Assembly: GCA_020310875.1 (NCBI GenBank)
Contig: CM035423.1
Span: forward strand, 137,928,520-137,992,519
Direction: 5' to 3'
Length of the DNA: 64,000 nt
Source: Ceratopteris richardii
Taxonomy: Eukaryota; Streptophyta; Polypodiopsida; Polypodiales; Pteridaceae
Shown here: positions 21,784 to 31,808 of the stretch, piece after piece
Layout: each line of letters begins with the position of its first letter
Position numbering within the stretch: the first letter of the stretch is position 1
Notes under the pieces: generated by a model
The model's input: only the letters and a program-made list of their open reading frames with translations
Told to the model about the DNA's origin: nothing
The model's database searches: none
Position numbers and translations under genes: made by a program

Positions 21784-22240
21784 TATAGACATGAATAAGG
21801 GATTTCTATATGAATGACTCTTTGGGAGGCTTGTTGAAGTTGGCTACATATATTTCCTTACAAATTTTCTAGAGTAAGCACTTATAAAAGCATTCCATTG
21901 AGTGAAAGAGCATCCAATCGCTTCACTGAGGAAATCATGCTTTTAATTGACTTGATGAACTAGCAAAAGGGGCTTGCTAAAGCTCTGCAAGTTCACGATG
22001 CTCCTCGGACAAAAAAAGAAAAGGTGTTCTAAGTCTTCCATATTGCTACAACATCTCTTGCACCACAAGGTGGGCATTGTAATTTTTATTGGATTTGACA
22101 TTGGTCCATATCCCCCATGGAGAATCTTCCACATGAAGACCGCTTTCTTGTTCTCATCAAGCAAGTGCCACACATCCCTAAACTTGAAATCCCATCATAT
22201 CTAGGTCCAATTCAGACACCACTTCTTATTTAAAGAGTGA
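21784..22240 (-). mobile_element. LINE segment: reverse-transcriptase-associated zinc-binding domain
   Basis: The minus-strand frame at 22173-21943 reads VWHLLDENKKAVFMWKILHG, then a C-x2-C pair and an LEHLFFFCP block. This is the zf-RVT module that follows the reverse transcriptase of plant L1-type LINEs. Its upstream part lies beyond the gag-only element (25595-26345) and its downstream part beyond Gypsy-A (towards 5129). It is a degraded pseudogene with several stops in its outer parts. Confidence 0.8.
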
Positions 22241-22343
22241 TGATACTAATGGAAATGTAAGCTTAGAACCAATGGCACAACTACAATTCGTATGTGAGAA
22301 TAGAGATATCACTCCGTGATGGTGAGGAGAGAAGAGAGAGAAA

Positions 22344-22437
<94 letters not shown>

Positions 22438-22671
22438 AAATCTTTCATCATACACAAATGAGAAGATAATGTAGAGAGAGTACATGTGTGTGTTCTCTCT
22501 CGTCTATGTGCACAAATATGACAAGAATGAAAGTATGCCTTACATTATTAGACCAAAAAGGTCCCTTTATATAAAATTAGAGGTGCTTTTGACCAATGAA
22601 GAAGTAGATGAGGATGAGAATAAGATATCCTCTTAGTTAGAAGTGATTCATGCACAAGCTCAAAGCCAACA
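22241..22671 (-). repeat. 3' LTR of the gag-only element, containing (GA)n
   Basis: Similar to 25221-25593. A pure GA run of about 80 bp (within 22346-22435) lies inside the LTR. Confidence 0.8.
22346..22435. repeat. (GA)n microsatellite inside an LTR
   Basis: A long GA dinucleotide run with a few interruptions at the left. The matching LTR has its own run at 25304-25377. Confidence 0.97.
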
Positions 22672-22869
22672 ATCCCCCCCTTGAGCTTGATTGTACAAAG
22701 ATCTTTAGGGACTATCCTTTACTCACAACTAGGCTAGGACGATACAATTATATGTTTTGTTCCCATGTACAAAGAAGGTGGTACAATGTTTATATCCTTC
22801 TTTCAAGAAACTCATGGGTGGTACAAATCCTTCCTTATACAAATATGCAAATGGTACAAAGGGGATGTT

Positions 22870-22979
22870 TTACAACACATCTTCATACGTGAAATTGACT
22901 TCAACTTCTTCTTCATTTGTTTCTTCTGCTATGTTGATGTTATTAGGCCTTTTGTTGAAAGGTCCTTTGTTTTTGTTAT

Positions 22980-23010
<31 letters not shown>

Positions 23011-23767
23011 TTTGTTGTTGCGTAGTCCACAATGCTTTGTAGCATGATTGGTTTTTTCACATATTTTGCAGGGGTAAATGTGAAGCAATATTTTGATAAA
23101 TGTTTGGTATGATTACAATGAATACATTTTCTGTCTCGTACAAACAAGGCATTTGTAGTGAATTTGTCATGAGTTTTTAGCTTATTTTCATGTTGCTGTA
23201 GAGAATTAATGGCATCCTCTAGTCTAGGAATAGGGTCCTTTTCTTTTAGAATAGTTACAATTCGTCCAAAATTATCATCGGGAACGACTTTGAGTAGGAA
23301 ATCTACTTGATCCTCATTTTAGATAGGATATTTTACATAAGCTAATTGGGTACAAATACTCTTTAGCTTGCTTACAACAGTAGTTATATCTTCTCCTTGA
23401 GACATGATAAGACTCTGATAATAAAGTTGCATTTTAAGTTCTATTTTGGAGTTTCTACAAATAGCTCCAAAGTTTTCTAGTCTAGAGTAATCCATGCTTG
23501 ATTTGCGGTAGTGCAATCACCCAAGAAATGTACATAGTTATCATCGAGGGAGGTGAGTAACATAACAAGTGCTTGCCCATCTTTTTCACTGAAATGTGGT
23601 AGCCCTCTTTTATGTTCAATTGTTTCATTTGATACTAGTGATCTTTTGATAGATCGTAATTTTTTGGTCATGAGATGACCTTTGTTTTTTGTTTGCCATG
23701 TGTGAAAACCTTGGCCATTAAATTTATCTAGAGGCTTTTCACTCATATTTGGGTCAAGGTGACTCAC
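22870..23767 (-). pseudogene. Copia-type gag of the non-autonomous element
   Basis: The start at 23767 gives a KFNGQGFHTWQTKNKGHLM block typical of the Copia gag N-terminus, then AICRNSKIELKMQLYYQ. Two CCHC knuckles (CIHCNHTKHLSKYC and CKICEKTNHATKHC) follow in neighbouring frames. A run of ten or more asparagines, encoded by a (GTT)n microsatellite at about 22982-23020, follows the second knuckle. It is broken, with about two or three breaks. Confidence 0.8.
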
Positions 23768-25220
23768 TTTGATAGTTTCTAACTCCTTACAATAACATTT
23801 AGTTAAAGAATTTATTTTGCTAGAAAAGTTCTTACCACTAAAAATGAGGGCCGTTATAGCATGTTCAACGTTAGAACTTAGTAAACGCTAAAAGATTTTG
23901 ATATTTATTTATTTATGACCTTCTTTCCTTAGAACTCCTCTCATAGGATGCAGCCAAAAACTCAACAGACCACTATCTTTTGTCTTCCAATAAAAATGCC
24001 CTCCTACCACAATCATTAAAAAGGGAGGAATGATAAAAAGATCTCCGTTCTTTATCAATATCTAAGACCATTTATGATTCTAATGTATTTGGAGTCTACA
24101 ACCATCAATGATTCTTATGTATTCTCCAAGTTCACTAAGTTCTTTGTGAGTTCTTTTGTTGATGCGATACTTTAACCACAATAGGGAGAAATGCTTTCGT
24201 GAGAGTCTCTAAGAAGCTTTGAGCCTTCACCTCGGTCATATGCTATCAAATTCAATTCTGCAACTGCACAATTACATGCAGTAATTATGCAAAAATGGGC
24301 TAGCGAAGAAACAAAGTATTGCGCCTAATTTCACTAGTCATTCATTTTGCGCATTTCATGTATCATCGTATAAGTTGTAGGAGTGGATGCTTCACAATCA
24401 TGGGGTAGATTCAGACAGGGTGGCACAAGTTTGTTGGGTCACATCATGTGCCGCCGGGTTCAGTTCACACAGAATTGAGATAGACTCTCAATTTCAAAAC
24501 TTTCAAGTTATTTTATTGGTTGAACAACTAAAAAACCAATCAAAAGCTATTGTCAGTGCCACACATATTTGTTCCGAGAGGGGGAGGCTAACTAAAGAAA
24601 TGGTAAGTTTGGAATTCTTTTTTTTTTTTTTAAAGCAAATCATATTGTGCCATATGGAAGCACTCATAGTGCCACCGGGCGGAGTGAACCCATCGATATA
24701 TGCAAGTACAAAATGAGAAGGTGACAGAAAGATGCTTTTTGTACTGTGAAGAAGAAGGCTTGGCTCCAAAGAACGATATCATCACCTTGTAAGTGGGGGA
24801 AAGAAGTTACAATCACTAGACTTGATAGGTCATAGCAGCCCTCCAAGGTCGCCTCGGAATCAACTCTGCAATGCTCTGCAAATGCACTATCTCGACATTC
24901 TCAGGCTTACCTCCTTTGAAACCTTCAAATTTCTTTGCTACAATGTGCGGCTGAAGAAGAAGGTGATATTTCATGGCTTGCGAGCATCCATCTTGTTCTC
25001 AGCATGAAGGATGAGAAGGATGATCACAAAGCACTGATTCACTCCCACAGTGTTGACGAGATCCAAAGTGCACAAAGAATGAGCTTACAAGCCCAAGACA
25101 GGAGCTTGGCATTTGCAAGGGATGGATCATAATTTCTTTATTGCAGAAGATGATGCTCTAGTCTTGTCATGACCACGACACTTCCATGAGTGACCAAGGG
25201 TAGATCATACGTCCTAGCTG
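23768..25220. other. Non-coding interior of the gag-only element
   Basis: 1.45 kb between the gag start and the right LTR. No domain is recognised on either strand; a poly(T/A) tract lies at about 24618-24632. In element orientation this is an unusually long leader. It may include an unrecognised insertion. Confidence 0.4.
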
Positions 25221-25301
25221 TGATACTAGCTAATGGAAATGTAAGCTTAGAACCAATCGCACAACTGCAATTTGTTTGTGAGAGCAGAGATATCATGTAG
25301 T

Positions 25302-25380
<79 letters not shown>

Positions 25381-25593
25381 TCTCTCATCATTCACGAATG
25401 ATAAGATGATGTAGAGAAAGAGTGTGTGTGTTCTCTTGTATATGCGCGTGAATATGACAATAATGAATTTGTGCCTTACATTATTGAACCAAAAAGGTCA
25501 TTTAGGTGCTTTCGACCTATAAAAAAGTAGACGAGGATGAGGATAAGATATCCTATTAGTTAAAAGTGATTCATGCACAAGCTCAAAGCCAAT
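25221..25593 (-). repeat. 5' LTR of the gag-only element, containing (GA)n
   Basis: The partner of 22241-22671. It includes a pure GA run at 25304-25377. The right edge is approximate. Confidence 0.75.
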
Positions 25594-25594
25594 G

Positions 25595-26345
25595 AATACT
25601 CTTAATTTTTTTGATTCCCTTAATGTCATCCATATTATTGCCATTGTACCACTTCAAATCCTCTAGGTGAGTGGGATCTTGATCAAGCATGAGCCAGGTC
25701 TTTGATTCATCCCAAGCATTGATTATATGCCTTAAAAGCCACCAATGTTCAAATTCAACTCTATGATTCAAGACAATTTCTTCAAACCTAATCTAGTGTT
25801 TTTTATCATGGTTCTAGAGGTGCCTACACAAGTGAAACCCTTTCTACCATAGTCTCTTGGATCTCTAGAGATTCTCGTTCGCCACCCTCATGATATCCAA
25901 AATAGGGAGCCAAATAGAATGGTGGTGGCTGATGCCAACAACCAACTTCCAATCATCACCAATGGAACAAAAGGTTTTCATCATGTTCCAATCTTTCCAC
26001 AAAGAGCATGACATATTCCAACCCTTGGGGACAACCGAGAAAGATGAGAAAAGAGGCATGACAAGATGGATTTAATTCTGTCTTGAGATCCCTACAAGAG
26101 AGAGGGCACTGTTGTTTCCAAAGATGAGCTTGGCCCAAGAAGCATCATCATTACACCAAGCTTTGATGATCTATTTGGACACCAGCTTATTTGCCAAGGT
26201 GGCCACATCTAGAATGCCCAAGACACCTAATTACTTCAGGTGTGAAAAATTTTCCCATTTGATCTTTTTGAGCTTATCCCAATACTTAGTTGGAAAAGAG
26301 GTGCATAGTTGGTGTGCAAGTGGCCAATGCGTTGTCAGAGAGTGA
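25595..26345 (-). mobile_element. LINE segment: region between reverse transcriptase and zinc-binding domain
   Basis: The minus strand reads, with interruptions, the LINE C-terminal pattern: YWDKLKKIKWENF, an LGVLGILDVATLANK block (compare GGLGI-DL-x3-N), an HDENLLFHW-type segment, and a WKLVVG...W block. It runs towards the zinc-binding segment at 22240-21784 on the other side of the gag-only element. It is a degraded pseudogene with several stops and a 5' truncation. Confidence 0.7.
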
Positions 26346-26699
26346 GTGCATAGATAGTGTAGATTTTCTCACATGTTTCCTTTGGTTGAATTTAATTACA
26401 AGTTCAAAGGAGCTTTGCAAGGAGTTTTAAGGATTTTGAAGAGTTTGGAAGGTTCAAGCGAACCCTCCCTTATGTGCACATTTCGGAGAATTCAAGGACA
26501 AAAGTGCAAAGTTTACATAAAGACAAAATATTGGGGTCTAATTAATTTTTTTCACCAAAGGTACTTTCCTAAGGCCACTATAGGACAAAAAAAGATATAT
26601 TTGAAGCATACGTAAGAAGATCTTGTTGAGAAGATCTTGGAGACAATCGGAAGGAGAAAGCATCATAAGGAATAGAGGATTTGGGAAATGTCTTCATCA
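26346..26699. other. Unassigned stretch between LINE and Copia-C
   Basis: About 350 bp with no protein similarity beyond the edge of Copia-C. The word ttcaagcgaaccctccc near 26452 is the only distinctive one. It may be a leftover of another element. Confidence 0.3.
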
Positions 26700-28852
26700 A
26701 CAAATCAGCCATAAGGCATGTGAGCCACACACACTCAACAGTCGCTGTGAAAGCTGCCCTATACTCAGCCTCAGGAAGTGGCCACAATAGGCTTCTTCTT
26801 GCTCAACCAAGATATACATGAGCTACCAAGCATGAAGCAAAAACCATTGGTGGACACACGAGTGTCATAGCAACCAGCCCAATCTGAGTCAGAAAAAGCA
26901 TGCAAATCTGGCGGTAGTGATCCCCCCTTGGGATAAAACAACCCAAGTAGTCGAGTACCACTCAAGTAGCGAAAGATGCGCTTAACCGCCTTCCAATGCG
27001 TGACTCCTGGGCAATGCATAAACCTGCTCATCTGTGAGACAGCAAACTGAATATCTGGCCGAGTAATGCATAAGTAAATCAAGCATCCAACAGCCTACTG
27101 ATAGAGAACATCATCAAATGCATCTCCAGCATCATGAAGACTCAATAGTAAACCTGTCTCCATAGGAGTGGCAATAGGCTTACAGTCTTCAAGGCCAAAA
27201 CGCTGCAATAATGTGTCAATATATTTTGTTTGACACAAAGCCATTCCACCATCAACTTGCATAAACTGAATGCCCAAATAGTGATGCAAATGCCCCAAAT
27301 CAGACATCTCAAATGAGGCATGCAAATCAGCCTTGAAATCAGCAATATGCTTCTCAATAGGACCAATGAGCAGCATGTCATCAACATAGACAACAATGAT
27401 CAGAAGCACATCATAGCACGCTTTACATATAAGGTGCTTTCAGTTGGACTGTTCTCAAAACCATGTGCAACCAGATAGGCATGTATCTTCTCATACCAAG
27501 CACATGGTGCTTGCTTTAAACCATATAATGCCTTCTTTAACCTGCACACCTGGTTTTCATGCCCTTTCTGCACAAAGCCACGGGGCTGAAAAACATACAC
27601 TTCTTCATGCAAGTCACCATTTAGAAATGGTGTTTTAATATCCAACTGATGTACATTCCAACCATGATGGGCTGCAAGTGCACAAATGCTCTGAATAGTA
27701 GTCATACGGCATGTAGGTGCAAATGTCTCATTAAAATCAATGCCTCTTTCCTATGCATAACCCTTTGCAACAAGCCTAGCCTTATACCTGTCAACTGTAC
27801 CATCAGGTTTACGCTTCAGCTTGTATACCCACTTAGTGCCAATGGCCTTCTTGCCAGGAGGCAAGTCACATTAAGACCATGTACCATTCTTCATTATAGC
27901 ATCATATTCAGATTGCATAGCAGCCATCCATTTTTTTGAATTCTGTGCTTCATCAAAAGAAACAGGCTCATTCTCATCACAGAGACTAGAGGAAGCCATA
28001 ACATAGCAATCTGATGGAAAGGAGCCACTATGAGAGCCTTAACGAGTACGATATGACAAAGGTGCATCTAATTTGCTGTCACGCAAAGTCTGCACCAACC
28101 ATTTTGGCATAGTTTTTGCCTGCTCAATATCAGCTCTCTCATCAACAAGTGCATCATGTAAATCTGCATCAGAAATGGAATGATCTGCATCATCATATGA
28201 AGCCTGCAAAGGCTGAGAAGTTGCCTCATTCGGACCAGCACTAGACTGTCCACCTCTAAAAAGAGGCATCAAAGTATCATACATGTCTTTGGAGCTAACA
28301 TATGTCTCCTTAGTACATGAAAGCAATGGCTGAATAGCATCTTCCACAAAGACAACATCACGGCTAACCAGAATGCATTTAGTCTGTGGATGATACAGAC
28401 GATAGCCTTTACTTTCAGAACTGTACCCAATAAAAATACATTTTACTGCCTTATCATCCAATTTTCTGCGATGTTGTTCAGGCATTAGTGTATATGCCAA
28501 ACAACCAAAAAAATGCAGATGAGCAACAGATGGCTTGCGATCATGCGAAGCCTCATATGGAGTGATAGACTGCAACGCTTTAGTGGGACACCTGTTCAAT
28601 ACATATGCTGCACACATGATAGCCTCAAGCCAGAAACTATGTGGTAAAGCCTGACTTTTGACCATGCACCTCGCCATCTCCATGAGTGACCTGTTCTTTC
28701 ATTCAGAAACTCCATTCTGTTGAGGTGTATACGGCACTGTACACTGGTGTTTTATCCCACGTTCAGCCAGAAATGCATTAAAATCAGAAGACATATATTC
28801 CCCCCCTCGAGCAGAATGGAGGGTGCCCATTTTACGTGCTGACAAATTTTCA
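26700..28852 (-). mobile_element. Copia-C1: Ty1/Copia fragment (integrase, reverse transcriptase, RNase H)
   Basis: The minus strand carries integrase from about 28850 (LSARKMGTLHS, ARGGEYMSSDFNAF, TPQQNGVSE), the 28683-28039 frame (HSFWLEAIMCAAYVLNRCPTKALQ, KPSVAHLHFFGCLAY, KCIFIGYSS), reverse transcriptase at 27940-27095 (LDIKTPFLNGDLHEEVY, LYGLKQAPCAWYEK, VYVDDMLLIG) and RNase H down to about 26700 (DSDWAGCYDTRVSTNGF, AEYRAA). No left LTR was found. It abuts a second copy of the same family at 28853. It is a broken fossil with about ten breaks. Confidence 0.88.
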
Positions 28853-29781
28853 AATGATGGGCTGCAAGTGCACAAATGCTCTGAACAGTAGTCATACGGC
28901 ATGTAGGTGCAAAGGTCTCATCAAAATCAATGCCTCTTTCCTGCGCATAACCCTTTGCAACAAGCCTAGCCTTATACCTGTCAACTGTACCATCAGGTTT
29001 ATGCTTCAGCTTGTATACCCACTTAGTGCCAATGGCCTTCTTGCCAGGAGGCAAGTCACATAAAGACCATGTACCATTATTCATTATAGCATCATATTCA
29101 GATTGCATAGCAGCCATCCAATTTTCTGAATTCTGTGCTTCATCAAAAGAAACAGGCTCATTCTCATCACAGAGACTAGATCCAACCATAGCATAGCAAT
29201 CTGATGCAAAAGAGGCACTATGAGAGCCTGAACAAGTATGATATGATAGAGGTGCATCTAATTTGCTGTCACGCAAAGTCTGCACCAGCCAATTTGGCAT
29301 AGTTTTTGCCTGCTCAATATCAGCTCTCTCATCAACTAGTGCATCATGTAAATCTGCATCACAAATGGAATGATCTGCATCATCACATGAAACCTGCAAA
29401 GGTTGAGAAGTTGCTTCATTGGGACCAACACTAGACTGTCCACCTGTAAAAAGAGGCAGCAAGGTATCATACATGTCTTTGGAGCTACCATATGTCTCCT
29501 TAGTACATGAAAGCAATGGTTGAATAGCATCTTCCACAAAAACAACATCACGGCTAACCAGAATGCGTTTAGTCTATGGATGATACAGACAATAGCCTTT
29601 ACTTTCAGAACTGTACCCAACAAAAATACATTTTACTACTTTCTCATCCAATTTTTTGCGATGTTGTTCGGGCTCTAATGCATATGCCAAACAACCAAAA
29701 ACACACATATGAGCAACATATGGCTTGCGATCATGCCAAGCCTCATATGGAGTGATAGACTGTAGCGCTTTAGTGGGACAC

Positions 29782-30497
29782 TGTTGGCAGCCAAGGAACT
29801 GAAGGACTCACAAGACAAGGAAGTCAACGAAGGGAGTCAGAGCGCACAGAAGGCACAAGCAGATAGAGTAGTCAACGAAGATCTGGCAAGTAGGCCATTT
29901 TTTTTTTCATGAAGCTAAAGCATATCCAAGAGGTGGACCCACAAGAAGAAGAAGCAAGTAGGGAGCTCCAGGAAATGTATGGCAAAATGTTAGAAGAAAT
30001 CCCTACAAAAATAGTGATTTTCATCACTAAAAACCATTGTAAATACCATTTCATATTTTTGTAGCTCCATTTTGTGCAAGCCAAGGAGTCCTTGAGCTTG
30101 ATGAGATTTAGAAGTACCTACCTATCAGTTTTCACATTTTTTAGACTCCGTTTGAACCTCCAAATAGGCCAGAGAACCTAATTTTTAACTAGGCCGGACA
30201 CTAGGTCTGGACAAGACCAAAAACTAGTAAAAAACTATAAATAGAGCTAGAGAGCTCATTTTTGAGGTTAGCTTGTAATAGAATTGAACTTGTATGAGCA
30301 CTCTGGAAGTAATCTAAAAGAAGTCCATTGCTTCTCTCTCTTTGTCTTACCTTGTGTGCGCGTGTGTGTGTATGTGTGTGCATGTTTGTGTGCTCCTCAC
30401 TCACGCACTTGTGCCTTCACTTGCTTGAGTTCATCATACCATCCTCACGTCTTCCCGGATTGACATTAAAGGAGGTGCTACTCATCACTGAGCTACA
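29782..30497 (+). repeat. Gypsy-B 5' LTR
   Basis: 716 bp, TGTTGGCAG...GAGCTACA. A TATA box tataaatag lies at 30236-30244, and a (GT)n-like run at about 30355-30392 in the R/U5 side. The last 227 bp recur at 42635-42861. The LTR of Gypsy-C (57699-58356) is a diverged relative with the same TATA and GT-run layout. Confidence 0.9.
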
Positions 30498-30505
30498 CCA
30501 AATTT

Positions 30506-30520
30506 TGGCACCATTGCCGG
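30506..30520 (+). other. Gypsy-B primer-binding site
   Basis: TGGCACCATTGCCGG, 8 bp after the LTR. The same kind of site (TGGCACCGTTGCC) follows the Gypsy-C LTR. TTTGGCGCCGTTGCC-type sites are typical of plant Tat and Athila Gypsy elements. Confidence 0.8.
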
Positions 30521-30882
30521 GGATCGAGCTTTGAGGACGAGCGTGTGATGGTAAGACGTAGAGTTGTGATGTTGGCGTTGTAGGTAATCTCTTTACTTTT
30601 TCTTATTTTTCTTTTTCTTACCTCGCCATCATCATCACGACCATCATCCTCACCATATCCGATCTCCATCTCCATCACTGCAAAAATTTCAGTTTTTGAT
30701 CATATCACCTTCTACCTCCCATTTCCCTCATTCCACTTGTGAGAGAGAGCGAGAGAGCGACTTGTGTGCTTGGATTTTTTGCTTGTTTCTTGAGCACTCT
30801 TGCAGGTTGTTGCTGTATCACCCTGTCTAGCAGGCTACGCAAGTATGGACAAGCTCGAAACTGTCTCTGTGTCGCAGACATC

Positions 30883-31430
30883 TGTCGATCGCGATCGACA
30901 GAAAATTTCACCTTTTGGTAAAACAAAGTGCACCATCTTAATACACATGAAGAGCACATTCCAAATCACTAAACAAAACTAAAAAATTCCGTGTTTTTCT
31001 GTCAATCACGGCCGACACTCTCGATCGCGATTGACAGCCACGATCGACAGACCCTGTCAATCGCGACCGACAGACGTGTCGATCGCGACCGACAGGCCTC
31101 ACGACCGACAGACTGCCGCATAGGATTCAGTCAATCGTGATTGACACTGTCAATCGCAACCGACTGAAAATCCACGATTGATTGAATTTCTCGCGTTGCC
31201 ACGTGTCCATCGCGACGGACACATCCCCGATCGACTGAAATTACGGTGAAAATCCTGGAAAAAGTGTCGATCGTGATTGACACCATCGATCGCGATTGAC
31301 ACCATCGATCGCGATTGACAGGACTCACGACTGACTCTGTCGATCCCGATTGACACTGTCAATCGCAACTGACGTGTCGATCGCGATCGACAGGCCCCGA
31401 CGGACACCTCTGTCAATCGAGATTAACAGG
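30883..31430 (+). repeat. Dispersed palindrome array in the Gypsy-B leader
   Basis: About fifteen to nineteen copies, full or partial, of an 18-bp palindrome TGTCGATCGCGATCGACA. Perfect copies lie at 30883-30900 and 31375-31392. Others have paired or unpaired changes such as TGTCAATCGCGACCGACA and GTGTCCATCGCGACGGACAC. The copies are irregularly spaced between the primer site and gag. The stretch is far more CG-rich than its surroundings. Confidence 0.92.
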
Positions 31431-31808
31431 CTTTTTCGACCAATTTTCTAGGGTTTATATTCCTTGATTTTGGGGAAAATTCTAGGCATACTTATCAAGA
31501 AAATAGTGATTTGTGAGGTTCCGACACTCGTAAGTTGAGAGAAAATCTTGTTTCCCTGATGACCTGTTTTACCCTGTTTTAACCCTCGATCCCTGAACTA
31601 TCATATCTTCCTCATACGAAATCCGATTGTTGTGATTCTTGTTTTGTTGGAAAGCTCGCAGGGAGTACAACCAAAACTTCCATTGATTACGGTAAAATTA
31701 ATACCATGCTTATTAGATATAGTATTTTTAAGTGATCCATATCCAGGGGGAGGGAAACTCAGGGATCTCTAGAATTGTGTTCCAGAGAGACATGGTGCAA
31801 ATTGACAT

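Larger units (their letters stand above)
22241..25593 (-). mobile_element. Gag-only non-autonomous LTR element (TR-GAG-like)
   Basis: Two similar LTRs (22241-22671 and about 25221-25593) flank 2.5 kb that codes only for a Copia-type gag on the minus strand. The polypurine tract lies directly beside the left LTR (plus strand aatcccccccttgagc at 22671 on). A primer-site-like tagtatcacagc (minus strand, 25228-25217) overlaps the right LTR edge. No protease, reverse transcriptase or integrase similarity was seen. The right boundary is uncertain and I could not identify a target duplication. LTR divergence is well above 5% by eye. It is broken, with a few breaks in gag. Confidence 0.75.

Noticed and set aside
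22870-23047. Hydrophobic plus-strand frames that look like a membrane protein (LLLLLLFLL)
   Set aside because: They are the antisense of a poly-Asn microsatellite in gag.
23890-24380. A host gene or separate insertion inside the gag-only element
   Set aside because: Only short frames without domains; no duplication or terminal repeats were found.
30883-31430. CRISPR-like array of palindromic repeats
   Set aside because: Spacing is irregular, repeats are degenerate, there is no cas gene, and the position in a plant Gypsy leader explains it better.
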